A stretch of 64,000 nt of DNA from Ferrimonas sp048263965 (GCF_048263965.1 NZ_JBLXDO010000005.1:1-64000); one strand, 5' to 3'; shown: positions 1 to 9,276, counted from the first letter of the stretch. Numbers and translations are program-made. The notes: generated by a model from the sequence alone, not told the origin.

Positions 1-100
1 TGGTGTTTGTTTGGCGACTACACAATAACCTTTCCAGCCGTTTTCGTATCTAGTTCCCGCTAATGTGCGAAGAACCATTAAAAAGCCTTACAATTGCAGT

Positions 101-129
101 CTGACATGGATGCAGGGCATCTGTAATAT
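101..129 (+). promoter_or_regulatory. Probable sppA promoter
   Basis: A -35 element CTGACA (101-106) and a -10 element TAATAT (124-129) are separated by exactly 17 bases and lie 33 bases before the sppA start. This is a good sigma-70 match by eye. The rest of 1-162 shows no gene. Confidence 0.5.
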
Positions 130-162
130 AAGTAGGTCAATAGTTTAAGGATAGAGATACGC

Positions 163-1995
163 ATGTCTCAGAAACGCGCATGGCCGATTCGATTGCTCGG
201 CTTCATTTGGGCAGGGATCAACGGCACCCGACGACTGATACTGAACTTGGTGTTCTTCGGCTTCCTCGCCCTGATTCTGGTAGGGCTCAGTCAGGATCAG
301 GTCCCACAGGTGCCCCAGGGCGCTGCCCTGGTGCTGAACCTGGAAGGCAAGCTGGTTGAACAGCCCAGAGAGATGGATCCTTTCGAGATGGTCGCCGGCA
401 GTGGCGACAAGGAGCAGGAGATCGTTCTCGAGGAACTGATCGACGTTATTGAAACTGCTGCCGAGGATGACCGCATCGCCGGCATCGTACTGCGTCCCGG
501 AGGTGTCTATGGTGGCACTGCCAAGCTGGAGCTGGTGGGCCAGGCCCTGAACCGTTTCCGCGACAGCGGCAAACCGGTGATTGCCCAGTCCGGTTGGTTC
601 ACTCAGGGTCCCTATCTGCTGGCCACTTATGCCGATGAGATTCAGCTGAACGCATCCGGTACCGTCGCCATCGAAGGCATGGGCATGTATCGCCTGTTCT
701 ACAAAGATCTGCTGGACAAGGTCGGGGTGAAGACCCACCTGTTCCGCGTCGGCAAATACAAGTCCTTCGCCGAAAGCTACTACCTCAACGAAATGTCCGA
801 GCCCGCCAAGGAAGCCAATCGCTCCCTGCTGGACGACATCTGGGGCCAGTACAAGGCCACGGTCAATGCCAACCGCACCCTGCCCAAGGGTCTGCTGGAC
901 CGTAACCTGGACCAGCTGGAAGCTGGCCTGGAGCAGGTGGATGGCGACTTCAGCCAGTACGCCCTGGAAAACGGCCTGGTGGACAGCGTGCTGACCTCGG
1001 TGGAGATGCGCGATCAGCTGTTTGAGCGCTTCGGCGCCAAGAAAGACGATAAGAGCAAGTTCAATGGCGTCTCCTGGCAGGACTACGGCGCTCAGATGAC
1101 CCCTGAGATCAACCTGCCCGGTCGTGATCAGGTGGCGGTGATTGTTGCCCAGGGCCCCATCGTTCCCGGGGATCAGCCTGCGGGCACCATTGGTGGCTAC
1201 TCCATGTCCAAGTTGCTGCGTCAGGCTCGTGAGGATGACCAGGTGAAAGCCGTGGTGATCCGCGTCGACAGCCCCGGCGGCAGTGTCTACGCCTCTGAGC
1301 AGATCCGTCAGGAGATTCTGGCGCTGAAGGACGCGGGTAAAACCGTGGTCTCCTCCATGAGCTCTGTGGCTGCCTCCGGTGGTTACTGGATCTCGGCCAA
1401 CGCTGACCGCATCTACGCCCAGCCCAACACCATCACAGGTTCCATCGGCATCATCGGCATGATTCAGACCTTTGAAGAGACTGCCAAGACCGTCGGCGTC
1501 AACATGGACGGTGTGGGCACCACTGAGATGGCCGGCCTGAATGTGTTCAAGCCCCTGCCCGACTCCTTCAAGCGCATCATGCAGATGAACCTCAACAAGG
1601 GCTACGCCGACTTCATCAACCTGGTGGCCACCGCCCGTGACATCCCGGTTGATAAGGTGGACGAAGTGGCCCAGGGTCGTGTCTGGAGTGGCGCCGCCGC
1701 CAAAGAGCTGGGTCTGGTGGATGAACTGGGCAGCCTGGATGACGCCGTCGCCGGTGCCGCCGAAATTGCCGGTATCAGCGACTACGACACCATACTCATC
1801 GAGAAAGAGCTCAGCCCAGAGCAGCAGATCATTCAGGAGATCCTGAAAAATGCCTCTGTAGAGCTGCCCCAGTCTGAAGGCAACAAGCTGATGGGCATGG
1901 TGAAGCAGACTCTGCTGGGCCCTCTGGAGCAGCAGCTGAAGCTGTCTGACCCGCAAAACGCCTACATGCTGTGCCTGGAGTGCAGCGAGCTGTAA
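163..1995 (+). CDS. sppA: Signal peptide peptidase SppA, 67K type
   Basis: Membrane serine protease that degrades cleaved signal peptides in the inner membrane. The 610-residue product matches the double-domain form (E. coli SppA is about 618 residues). One membrane segment lies near residues 27-43, followed by two tandem ClpP-like S49 domains. The catalytic pair of the family is visible: a lysine in the N-terminal domain (VGKYKSFAE, about K200) and a serine in the C-terminal domain (SVAASGGYW, about S405). The start follows an AAGGAT ribosome site. It is a single-gene unit with its own promoter and terminator and does not share a transcript with ansA unless by read-through, although sppA-ansA is a familiar neighbourhood in gammaproteobacteria. 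Confidence 0.95.
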   Translation: MSQKRAWPIRLLGFIWAGINGTRRLILNLVFFGFLALILVGLSQDQVPQVPQGAALVLNLEGKLVEQPREMDPFEMVAGSGDKEQEIVLEELIDVIETAAEDDRIAGIVLRPGGVYGGTAKLELVGQALNRFRDSGKPVIAQSGWFTQGPYLLATYADEIQLNASGTVAIEGMGMYRLFYKDLLDKVGVKTHLFRVGKYKSFAESYYLNEMSEPAKEANRSLLDDIWGQYKATVNANRTLPKGLLDRNLDQLEAGLEQVDGDFSQYALENGLVDSVLTSVEMRDQLFERFGAKKDDKSKFNGVSWQDYGAQMTPEINLPGRDQVAVIVAQGPIVPGDQPAGTIGGYSMSKLLRQAREDDQVKAVVIRVDSPGGSVYASEQIRQEILALKDAGKTVVSSMSSVAASGGYWISANADRIYAQPNTITGSIGIIGMIQTFEETAKTVGVNMDGVGTTEMAGLNVFKPLPDSFKRIMQMNLNKGYADFINLVATARDIPVDKVDEVAQGRVWSGAAAKELGLVDELGSLDDAVAGAAEIAGISDYDTILIEKELSPEQQIIQEILKNASVELPQSEGNKLMGMVKQTLLGPLEQQLKLSDPQNAYMLCLECSEL

Positions 1996-2024
1996 GCCGC
2001 TTTTCCTCTTAAGAGACACAGATT

Positions 2025-2052
2025 AAAGGGCCTCCTTCGGGAGGCCCTTTTG
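2025..2052 (+). terminator. Rho-independent terminator after sppA
   Basis: Perfect 11-bp stem (AAAGGGCCTCC / GGAGGCCCTTT) with a TTCG tetraloop, ending in a short T run, 30 bases after the sppA stop. Confidence 0.85.
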
Positions 2053-2109
2053 CACTCCCCCGCCCCACATCCTATAATCCGGCCATCCTGGCCTACCCCT
2101 TTGAGCATA

Positions 2110-3120
2110 ATGACAAAAAAACGGATCTACATCGCCTACACCGGCGGCACCATCGGTATGCAGAAAACCGATCAGGGCTATGCCCCCACCGCCGGGTTCC
2201 TCACCGAGCGAGTCAAGGCCAACCCCGAATTCCAACGGGCGGAGATGCCGGAGTTTGAGATCAGCGAATACGCCGATCTGATGGACTCCGCCAACATGAC
2301 CCCGGAAGACTGGCAGCACATCGCCGACGACATCCAGGCGCGCTATGACGAGTTTGACGGCTTCGTCATCCTTCATGGCACCGACACCATGGCCTTCACC
2401 GCTGCCGCCCTCTCTTTCATGCTGGAGGGGCTGACCAAGCCTGTGGTGGTCACCGGTTCGCAGATCCCCTTTGCCGAACTGCGCTCAGACGGTCAGCACA
2501 ACCTACTGAACGCCCTGTACCTGGCGGCCAGCCACCCCGTTGGCGAAGTCTGTCTGTTTTTCAACAACAAGCTGTTTCGCGGTAACCGAACCACCAAGGT
2601 GCACGCAGACGGCTTCGATGCCTTTGCCAGCCCCAACCTGCCACCGCTGCTGGAAGCGGGAATCCACATCCAGTCCGGGCCTGGCGTGACCCTGCTGGAG
2701 TCCAAGGGGCCGTTGACAGTGCACCCCATCACCCCGCAACCCATCGGCGTGGTGACCCTCTATCCGGGGATCTCCTCCGAGGTGATTCGCAATATCCTGC
2801 TGCAGCCGGTCAAAGCGCTTATCCTGCTCTCCTTCGGCGTGGGCAACGCCCCGCAGCGTCCAGAGCTGCTGGACCTGTTCAAGGACGCCCGCAAGCGGGA
2901 GGTGATCATCGTCAACTTGACCCAGTGCCTTCAGGGCAAGGTGAACATGAGCGGCTATGCCACCGGCAACGCCCTGTCACAGGCGGGTGTCATCAGTGGG
3001 TACGATATGACCACAGAAGCGGCCCTGGCCAAGCTGCACTTCCTGTTGAGCCAGCCCATGAGCTTTGATGAGCGGCTGCAGGCCATGGAGCAGAGCCTGA
3101 GAGGGGAACTCAGCCGATAG
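2110..3120 (+). CDS. ansA: Type I (cytoplasmic) L-asparaginase
   Basis: Hydrolyses L-asparagine to aspartate and ammonia in the cytoplasm. The chosen ATG at 2110 gives 336 residues, as in E. coli AnsA (338), and puts the first catalytic threonine motif TGGTIGM at residues 10-16. The second motif HGTDTMAF, with the catalytic Thr-Asp pair, is intact. An in-frame upstream start at 2050 would add 20 residues without a ribosome site and lies in the sppA terminator. No signal peptide is present, which argues against the periplasmic type II enzyme. It is followed by a bidirectional terminator shared with the convergent flavoprotein gene. Confidence 0.93.
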   Translation: MTKKRIYIAYTGGTIGMQKTDQGYAPTAGFLTERVKANPEFQRAEMPEFEISEYADLMDSANMTPEDWQHIADDIQARYDEFDGFVILHGTDTMAFTAAALSFMLEGLTKPVVVTGSQIPFAELRSDGQHNLLNALYLAASHPVGEVCLFFNNKLFRGNRTTKVHADGFDAFASPNLPPLLEAGIHIQSGPGVTLLESKGPLTVHPITPQPIGVVTLYPGISSEVIRNILLQPVKALILLSFGVGNAPQRPELLDLFKDARKREVIIVNLTQCLQGKVNMSGYATGNALSQAGVISGYDMTTEAALAKLHFLLSQPMSFDERLQAMEQSLRGELSR

Positions 3121-3146
3121 GGCGTGGTGACCTTCCTGACAAAAAA

Positions 3147-3174
3147 GACAGCCCTCATTCGAGGGCTGTTTTTG
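3147..3174. terminator. Bidirectional terminator between ansA and the Acg-like gene
   Basis: Stem ACAGCCCTC / GAGGGCTGT with loop ATTC, flanked by an A run on the left and a T run on the right, so it can stop transcription from both convergent genes. Confidence 0.8.
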
Positions 3175-3183
3175 TAAGTGCGG

Positions 3184-4134
3184 TTAGACCGGGTCCAACA
3201 TGCCGGAGAGCGGCCGCCTTGGGGAGGCCTCCGCCTTCTCAACAGGCCGCCCCAACCTGAGCAGTATCTGAGGTGACGCCAGCCCCGTTATCTTGGACAG
3301 ACGGGTCCTCAAAGAGGCCACCTGTATCGGCTGGTTGAGGAAAGAGCCCTGGTAGCCCCGCTGACAGCAACCAAGCAACACGCTCTGCAGGGCCTGCCCG
3401 GTTTCAAGCCACTGCCTGGGGCCGTCACCACAACTGGAAAGTACCAGCAGCAGCGGCGCCTTCTCCACCAGTTGGTTACTTTTACGGGCCATCATGGCGC
3501 CAAGGTTGAACCAGCGAATCATGGCTCGAACAAGGGGCGACCAGAGGGCCGACACCGCCAGCCCCTCTCCCCGGTTCGGCGGCATCATCCAGCTCGCCAG
3601 CTCCCGGCGCCAGGCTGTATCCGCCCAAAGGGTCCTGTCGCCCTGGGCCACCAGATTGGCGATACGCTGACGCTGGGCCTCACTGGACACCACCGCCAGT
3701 TGCACCCCCTCCAATTTGGCCCAATGGCGCAGATCGGCAATCAGCTCACCTTGGTCAAATCCGGGTTCATAATCGGTTCGCACCGTATGGCGGTGGGGGA
3801 TCTGATCGGCCAGTTGGGCCAGATCAGGCTGCTCTTCCAGCAAAGGGCACTGCTGAACTCTGGCGAGCAAGTCGGGATTGTCGGGGTCAGGAAGCAGCTG
3901 TACCTCAATGCCAACCTTGGCTTTGGCGGCTGCCAGCCTCATGTTCATCAGGGCACAACCGCAGCTGATGTGAAGTTCACGATCGTCGGGATCAGTCACA
4001 GGCAGGGCACGAGAACGGTCTGCCAGCAGCTCAATGCTGTCATCCTGAAGTCGAAACCGCCAGGGCTGGCTGTTGTGACTGGAGGGCGCCAACATCGCAC
4101 TGTGGACCATCTGACGTGCGGTCTGTTTATTCAT
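3184..4134 (-). CDS. Acg-type FMN-binding nitroreductase-like protein
   Basis: A 316-residue member of the Acg/Rv2032-like branch of the nitroreductase fold. The N-terminal motif MLAPSSHNSQPWRF is the typical nitroreductase signature (the SxxNxQPW region that contacts flavin). Acg-type proteins are double-length, with two nitroreductase-like halves, and several are thought to sequester flavin and not to reduce substrates, so catalysis should not be assumed. The ATG at 4134 is preferred over the in-frame upstream ATG at 4149 because a strong GGAGG site sits just before it. It is convergent with ansA. Regulation is not visible in the sequence. Confidence 0.75.
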   Translation of the reverse strand: MNKQTARQMVHSAMLAPSSHNSQPWRFRLQDDSIELLADRSRALPVTDPDDRELHISCGCALMNMRLAAAKAKVGIEVQLLPDPDNPDLLARVQQCPLLEEQPDLAQLADQIPHRHTVRTDYEPGFDQGELIADLRHWAKLEGVQLAVVSSEAQRQRIANLVAQGDRTLWADTAWRRELASWMMPPNRGEGLAVSALWSPLVRAMIRWFNLGAMMARKSNQLVEKAPLLLVLSSCGDGPRQWLETGQALQSVLLGCCQRGYQGSFLNQPIQVASLRTRLSKITGLASPQILLRLGRPVEKAEASPRRPLSGMLDPV

Positions 4135-4310
4135 AACCCCCTCCTTCAACTTGCTCTACAGGCGCAACCGCAAAACAGGCGTTGGCCCCGGTTGCTAACT
4201 ATAAGTAAAACATCTTTTTTCACTCTGTGCGTAATTATCCTGTTCTAATCCATTCCCAGAATAAGCTCCGCCCTTTATCAAACGAAAAACGTCCGAAATC
4301 CTGAGCTTAC

Positions 4311-4772
4311 TCAATGAGACTGGCGCAGTTGCTGTTCTCTCTCACGAATCCTCTGCTGGAGCTCGACGAGGTTCTCATCCAGTCGCCGCTCCCCAATCAT
4401 CATCGCCTCCTCCATCAGTTGCGGCTGCAACCTGAGGATCTTCTGACCGACCTGGGTGCGATAGAACTCGGTCAGCGCCCTAAGCTCCGCCTCGGTGAAC
4501 GCTTCCTGATAGAGAGCGGCGTAATCCTCTTTGACGCTGTCCCATCCGGCGTATTTGAAGTAGAACGCTTTCAGGGTTGCTTTGAAGGGCGCCATCTCCG
4601 GATTGGCACGAACCTGGAGATCCAGAACCACTTCCAGGCTTTCATTGGTGAGGCGCTCAGCTCCCATCGCTTCCAGCATCTCATGGGCCACCTTGAGGTG
4701 AGTGTCACCCTTGGCTGGCAAGGCAACAAGCATCGCCGTGGCCAATACAGTGGCTATAAAGGAAGGGGACAT
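4311..4772 (-). CDS. Exported DUF2059 protein
   Basis: A 153-residue protein with a signal peptide (cleavage expected after about residue 22) and a helical DUF2059 domain, recognisable from the FYRTQVGQKIL region in its second half. DUF2059 proteins are small periplasmic or secreted proteins of unknown biochemical role. A GGAG site precedes the ATG. It lies 48 bases downstream of the M48 peptidase gene and is probably the last gene of the DUF898-M48-DUF2059 transcript. The C-terminal 40 residues are charged and likely form a helix. Confidence 0.75.
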   Translation of the reverse strand: MSPSFIATVLATAMLVALPAKGDTHLKVAHEMLEAMGAERLTNESLEVVLDLQVRANPEMAPFKATLKAFYFKYAGWDSVKEDYAALYQEAFTEAELRALTEFYRTQVGQKILRLQPQLMEEAMMIGERRLDENLVELQQRIREREQQLRQSH

Positions 4773-4820
4773 CTTTTCTCCATTAGGGGTGATGAGTTTG
4801 GTGACGGGTCTGGCGAGCCC

Positions 4821-5876
4821 TTACTGCTCGCCCTCCTTGGGATTTACGGCATCCTCGGCCGCATGAATACGCTCCAGGGTCTCGGGGTGACTGCTCAGGT
4901 ACTGGGTCCAGTGGCCAGAGCTGTCCTCATCCAGGGACTGATGGCTGGACTCAGCCAGCAAGCGCATGGCAGTGGCGAAGTACACCGGAGACAAGCCAAG
5001 CTGCTTCAGTTGTGCATGGGCAAAGCGATCCGCCTCCGACTCCATCTCCCTGGAAAACGCGCTGTCGATAAGGCTGCTGCCGGCTCCGATGATCACCTCA
5101 CCGGCTCCCTCAATGTCCCCCAGCACCAGTGCGAACAGCATACTGTTGGCGGTGGCCCGGGCCAGTTGCTTCAACCCGTGCTGGTGCTCCACATGACCGA
5201 TTTCATGGAGCAGCACCGCCGTCAGGGCGTGGGGCTCCGGCTCCATCAGAGTGACAATCTCATCGGTCAGCACCACGGTACCGTCGGGCAGGGCGAAGGC
5301 GTTGGCGCCCATTTTGCTGCTGCGAAACAGCAGCTGGTAGTCGCTGCTGTTCAGTGACAGGTGCTGCAGCGAATGCTGCCATTGGCCTCGAACCCGCTCT
5401 CTTTGCGCCTCATTGAGTTCACTGGGATCCATCAGGGTCTTGTCCAGCAGAAACAGAGTCTGTTCCCCAAGTTGGCGCGGCACCGCATCAGGCAACAGGC
5501 TCACCGAGGCGTCTGCCGCAGCGGGCAGTGCCTTGGTCACCATCACCCACAGAAACAGCGGCACCAGCAGTACGCCAGCCAATACCGCGCTCCAGTGCCC
5601 CTCCAGCCAGTGCAAGACTCGCTGGGCGCTTGAGGTCTGGGGCCAGCGAAACCCCGGATCATTCGGGGTAAACAGGGCGCCATCGGCAAAACGAAGGTCC
5701 ACCGGCAATCCCGCCAGTACCTCTCCCTGCTCACAGTCGCCAAGATCGCAGCATATGTGGCGAGAACTGTCGCCGTCCAGGTAGAGGATCAACTCTTCCT
5801 GAACCAGTTCAACCCGCCCCTTCTGACTTTGACCGCTTCCGGGGGCCAGGTAGACCCCCTCAATCTGAAGACTCAT
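4821..5876 (-). CDS. M48-family membrane metallopeptidase
   Basis: A 351-residue zinc peptidase. The N-terminal 90 residues form a soluble domain, one membrane segment follows (about 95-114), and the M48 domain lies C-terminal. The zinc motif HEIGH is at about residues 224-228, and the third ligand is expected in the SREMESEADRFA segment near residue 277, so the active site looks complete. M48 enzymes act in envelope protein quality control, but the substrate here is unknown. It is 12 bases downstream of the DUF898 gene, indicating co-transcription; the pairing of YjgN-like and M48 proteins recurs in bacteria (known from family context, recalled not searched). Confidence 0.85.
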   Translation of the reverse strand: MSLQIEGVYLAPGSGQSQKGRVELVQEELILYLDGDSSRHICCDLGDCEQGEVLAGLPVDLRFADGALFTPNDPGFRWPQTSSAQRVLHWLEGHWSAVLAGVLLVPLFLWVMVTKALPAAADASVSLLPDAVPRQLGEQTLFLLDKTLMDPSELNEAQRERVRGQWQHSLQHLSLNSSDYQLLFRSSKMGANAFALPDGTVVLTDEIVTLMEPEPHALTAVLLHEIGHVEHQHGLKQLARATANSMLFALVLGDIEGAGEVIIGAGSSLIDSAFSREMESEADRFAHAQLKQLGLSPVYFATAMRLLAESSHQSLDEDSSGHWTQYLSSHPETLERIHAAEDAVNPKEGEQ

Positions 5877-5888
5877 TGCCCAGTCCTA

Positions 5889-7094
5889 TCAGGTGATGGA
5901 GAGATCGAGATCGAACAGTCCCGCCGCTTCTTCACCGAAAGCGGAATCTCCTTCGCCGACGGTGTTGGTGAGGGTATCCGCACCAGGCAGCAGCATCACC
6001 CCGATGGCGTCGGTCATGTATTTGAGTTTGCGCACCTGGGTGACCGGGTAGGCCAGCCCCAGGGTGCAGGCCAGCATCACCGCATTGGTGGTCATCATTC
6101 TCATGTAACTGCCTAACTTGATTTCAGGCTTAAAGGAGACCACGCCCTCGATCGAGGTCTCACCGATCAAGTGGTTAAGTACCATGCTCTGGTACAGGGC
6201 GCGCACCATAAAGCTGATCAAAAACGCGGCGCCGTAGAACAGCAGCATGGGCACCAACTGGAAGTCCGGCTCGCCCTCGGCGTTGTAGGCAAACAACCCC
6301 TCCCCTAACCCCAGTATGGAGAAAAGGGCGATAAACAGCACAAAGCCCAACCCCAGCCCGGCAAAGGAGGCTTTGTAGTAACTGCCGCTGGAGGTGTTCA
6401 CCTCGAAGCGCTTGCCACCATAGGTGGTGTGGCTATAGAGGTATTGATCCATCTTCTTAAACACCCAAGGCATCGCCAGGTACAGGGTAAAGGCACCCAC
6501 AATAGGCAGAAGCACAAAGGTCGCCAATAAGCCGAAGTAGCTGCCCTCGAAGGAGAAGCGCACGTTTCTGTAGGCGGTCATTCGCATGGAGAAGCGCATC
6601 CCCTGCAGAATCAGCCAGGGGGTCGCAACCAGCAGGCCCAAACTGAACAGCAGGCCGGCGATGGGAAAGAACTGGGATAGCACAGAAAAGCCAATGAGTA
6701 CGGCAACGGCGATCACCCGCCCCTTAAGAATCTGCATCGGCTTGGCCAGATAGCGGAAGCTGTGGCCCTCCAGCTTGGTGTGGCCCAGCAGGTACTGATT
6801 GTTGCGCACCTTGGCCCAAGCGCTGTAGATCCCAAGGGTGACGATGCTCAGCAGCAGATTGACGATCCACAGTTTGAAGTAGTCGCCCCCGGTGCCGGTA
6901 AACTCTAGCGGTACCTTCCTGGCCTCCTTGCTGAAAATGGACTCCCTCTCGGCAATCGCCTGAGCCTGCTGCTGGTGTTTCTCGGCGATCAACTGCTTCA
7001 GGCGAGCGGCGCGCTCTGGAAACGCGCTTGCATCCAGCTGCCCCAGGGCATCAACCAGCTCTGTCAGGCTGTATTTATCGTAGTTAGGTTCCAT
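5889..7094 (-). CDS. yjgN: YjgN-family (DUF898) membrane protein
   Basis: A 401-residue polytopic inner-membrane protein. Residues 1-60 are soluble and helical. DUF898 follows, with the characteristic FTGTGGDYFKLWIVNLLLS and TLGIYSAWAKVR motifs near residues 75-110, and repeated blocks of hydrophobic helices to about residue 370. Its molecular function is unknown. It heads the likely operon with the M48 peptidase and DUF2059 genes. AGAGAGGACAG before the ATG serves as ribosome site. The gene symbol is by family resemblance only. Confidence 0.8.
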   Translation of the reverse strand: MEPNYDKYSLTELVDALGQLDASAFPERAARLKQLIAEKHQQQAQAIAERESIFSKEARKVPLEFTGTGGDYFKLWIVNLLLSIVTLGIYSAWAKVRNNQYLLGHTKLEGHSFRYLAKPMQILKGRVIAVAVLIGFSVLSQFFPIAGLLFSLGLLVATPWLILQGMRFSMRMTAYRNVRFSFEGSYFGLLATFVLLPIVGAFTLYLAMPWVFKKMDQYLYSHTTYGGKRFEVNTSSGSYYKASFAGLGLGFVLFIALFSILGLGEGLFAYNAEGEPDFQLVPMLLFYGAAFLISFMVRALYQSMVLNHLIGETSIEGVVSFKPEIKLGSYMRMMTTNAVMLACTLGLAYPVTQVRKLKYMTDAIGVMLLPGADTLTNTVGEGDSAFGEEAAGLFDLDLSIT

Positions 7095-7169
7095 CTGTCC
7101 TCTCTAATCCCTTCTCCAATATGCGGAGACAAAAATTGTTGCGCCCTAATCTACCTGCATCCACTAGTG

Positions 7170-7199
7170 AGATAAAGAGGGGGTGATCGCAATTTATCT
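7170..7199 (-). terminator. Weak hairpin after the MAPEG gene
   Basis: Inverted repeat AGATAAA / TTTATCT (7170-7176 and 7193-7199) with a 16-base loop, just after the MAPEG stop when read on the minus strand. It lacks a T run, so terminator function is tentative. Confidence 0.3.
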
Positions 7200-7206
7200 A
7201 ACTAAA

Positions 7207-7644
7207 TCAGTGCATTTGACGCATGAACAAGACGGCAGCAATGGCCGTCAGTGCAAACAGAGGAATGTTGGACAGCAGATAGACCGCGAACCTGAGTTCT
7301 ACCTTGTTGATCAGGGCCTGCACCAGGCTGTGGGCCACCCGCAGCACCACATAGCTCCAGGCAAGAATCATGGTAATGCTCCCCTGCTCACCCATTAGGA
7401 CCAGGGCGATGATAAGGGGGTAGAACAGCGTGGGCTGCTCCATCAAGTGGTTGTAGTTGTCAGCTTTCCAGCGTACCGGCGGAGGCAACTGATCCATCTG
7501 CTCCCCTCTGGGGGCATTGGGGTCAAGTGTCATGCCGGCTTTGAGGATGGCGGGGATTCGGGTGAAGTACATCCACAGCCACATCACCAGAGACCAGCAA
7601 ATCAACGCCACTACTGGGCCAAGCAGAGGGGAATATTGAGGCAT
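7207..7644 (-). CDS. MAPEG family membrane protein
   Basis: A 145-residue protein with four predicted membrane helices and the MAPEG-family stretch NHLMEQPTLFYPL. The family includes microsomal glutathione transferases and eicosanoid enzymes; bacterial members are mostly uncharacterised and substrate cannot be assigned. Ribosome site AGGACG lies 5' of the ATG. It appears to be a single-gene unit, separated by about 110 bases from the DUF898 gene downstream and by 85 from the EAL gene upstream. Confidence 0.8.
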   Translation of the reverse strand: MPQYSPLLGPVVALICWSLVMWLWMYFTRIPAILKAGMTLDPNAPRGEQMDQLPPPVRWKADNYNHLMEQPTLFYPLIIALVLMGEQGSITMILAWSYVVLRVAHSLVQALINKVELRFAVYLLSNIPLFALTAIAAVLFMRQMH

Positions 7645-7729
7645 ATCGACGTCCTGTCGAATGAGTAAGCTAGGGTACTTAGTAACTCACAGCTTAACAA
7701 GGGTTTCAACCTGACAGCCGTGGTAAGCG

Positions 7730-8944
7730 CTACCTGGCCGTCGAGACCACCGCCAAGCCTTCAAATTCGATCCTGTCTTCCCTAACCAGACGCTGCTCCA
7801 CCAGGTAATGCTCAAGTTCATGAAGCATCTGCATCACCAGGTCCGACTGGCGCGACAGCTTTCGCATCAAATCGACCAGGGGTTTGCCAGTTTGCCCTGC
7901 GTCCACCGCCACCATCAATTCAGCCAGTGTCTGATGCAGATCCTTATGGCTCTGGTGTAGCTTGTTGAACCAGATGGTGTTTGAAAAACAACGACCCGGA
8001 CCATAAAGCCATTTGCCCAGGCGACACTGGGTATGATGGGCTTCAGGCCAGCTTAAGGTGTTTGCGTCGCTCATCAGGTCCAAGTTGTAGACGCTGTCGA
8101 TAACCGCTTTACGCCACTGAATATGGTCCAGTTGGGCCATGTGTAACATGCCCAGGAGCTGAGACGGCCAGTGCCGTCCCTCCTGCAGGAAATTGAGAAA
8201 ACTCTTAAGGGGCAGTGGTGGGCTGATCCAATACCCCTGCGCCACGCTGCAGCCGGTGTTTTGCAGCAAACGATAGCAGGATTCTGTTTCTACCCCTTCG
8301 GCAACGATCTCCAGGTCCATGTTATGGGCCATCTGAATACTGGATTGAACGATGGAGAGTTCCTTTTCCGACGCTTCCACCTGGCTGATGATCGACTTGT
8401 CTATCTTAATGGTGCTAAAGGGCCAGCGAGCCAGGGTTCCCAGGTTGGAAAATCCGCGACAGTAATCATCCATCACCAGTCGAATACCCAGGTTCTTCAG
8501 CTTATTGAGGTTCTCTATCACCACAGGGCACTCATTGAGCACCACGGTCTCGGTCAGCTCTATCTCTATCTGTTCCGGGACGATCTCTCCCCGCGCGACC
8601 CCCTCCATCAGCAACTTGACCAGCTTTCGGTTCTGGAAGTCATGGGCTGACACGTTGAATGAAACAGGAAGCGGCTGACCCAGTTTGTTGATCTGACCGA
8701 TATCCTCTATAAGGCGTTTGACCATGCACAGGGTCAGGCGGTTGATAAAGCCGTTGGACTCGGCCTGGGGAATAAAAGCGCCGGGAAGTACCACCGTACC
8801 ATCGGCCCTGATCCAGCGAATTAAGGCTTCAGCACCGCAGATCTCTCCGGTGATCATGGAAACCTTGGGCTGGTAATAAAACTCAAATTCCCGCTTGTGC
8901 AGCGCGCTTTCCAAATCGCGTCTTGTTGTTGCCCTGGCGCTCAT
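7730..8944 (-). CDS. EAL-domain c-di-GMP phosphodiesterase with C-terminal CZB zinc-binding domain
   Basis: A 404-residue cytoplasmic protein with no membrane segment. Residues 10-250 are an EAL domain that should hydrolyse cyclic di-GMP: the EAL signature (GAEALIRW, about 37-44), FNVS asparagine, ELTET glutamate, MDDY aspartates, IKIDK lysine and AEGVET glutamate are all present. Residues about 270-370 carry a chemoreceptor zinc-binding (CZB) pattern: CRLGKWLYGPG with a preceding histidine and two later histidines (HQSHKDLH). CZB domains bind zinc through His3Cys and control the GGDEF enzyme DgcZ in E. coli; here the output is the opposing enzyme. I infer zinc- or redox-tuned c-di-GMP breakdown. 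Confidence 0.88.
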   Translation of the reverse strand: MSARATTRRDLESALHKREFEFYYQPKVSMITGEICGAEALIRWIRADGTVVLPGAFIPQAESNGFINRLTLCMVKRLIEDIGQINKLGQPLPVSFNVSAHDFQNRKLVKLLMEGVARGEIVPEQIEIELTETVVLNECPVVIENLNKLKNLGIRLVMDDYCRGFSNLGTLARWPFSTIKIDKSIISQVEASEKELSIVQSSIQMAHNMDLEIVAEGVETESCYRLLQNTGCSVAQGYWISPPLPLKSFLNFLQEGRHWPSQLLGMLHMAQLDHIQWRKAVIDSVYNLDLMSDANTLSWPEAHHTQCRLGKWLYGPGRCFSNTIWFNKLHQSHKDLHQTLAELMVAVDAGQTGKPLVDLMRKLSRQSDLVMQMLHELEHYLVEQRLVREDRIEFEGLAVVSTAR

Positions 8945-9244
8945 AGAGATGTCCGATTGTTGGTGACAAAGAAAACAGAACTAATCATGTTGCTATGCCC
9001 AATATCCTTGGCATCTGATCCTAAGAGCACGCTCATTTGTTGCCTATTTTTTGCAACTTCAATGAGTTGCGAACTGCTCTAGCAGGCTCATGTGAAACTC
9101 TAATTTCTGAATTCTGCAATCGAAAGTACGGAGATCTCAATTTAAGCCGAAACTAATATAAAAAGTAACCAAGAGGATAATATTCCCCATTATTACCGAT
9201 CACAGGACACAAACAGGGTTCAAGCACGTTCCGCCAAGCGTCCA
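8945..9244. other. Intergenic region without a recognised gene
   Basis: About 300 bases, more AT-rich than the flanks. It holds the start-side leader of the EAL gene and the downstream side of creA. I see no gene, RNA motif or strong repeat in it. Confidence 0.5.
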
Positions 9245-9245
9245 T

Positions 9246-9268
9246 TAAAAAGGGGCCTTGCGGCCCCC
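9246..9268 (-). terminator. Terminator of the zinc ribbon-yeaC-creA operon
   Basis: Read on the minus strand: GGGGCC-GCAA-GGCCCC followed by five T, just after the creA stop. Confidence 0.85.
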
Positions 9269-9276
9269 TGCATCAT

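Noticed and set aside
145..2019. Long open frame antisense to sppA
   Set aside because: Shadow of a GC-rich coding strand; the sppA frame has clear motifs and the antisense product resembles nothing.
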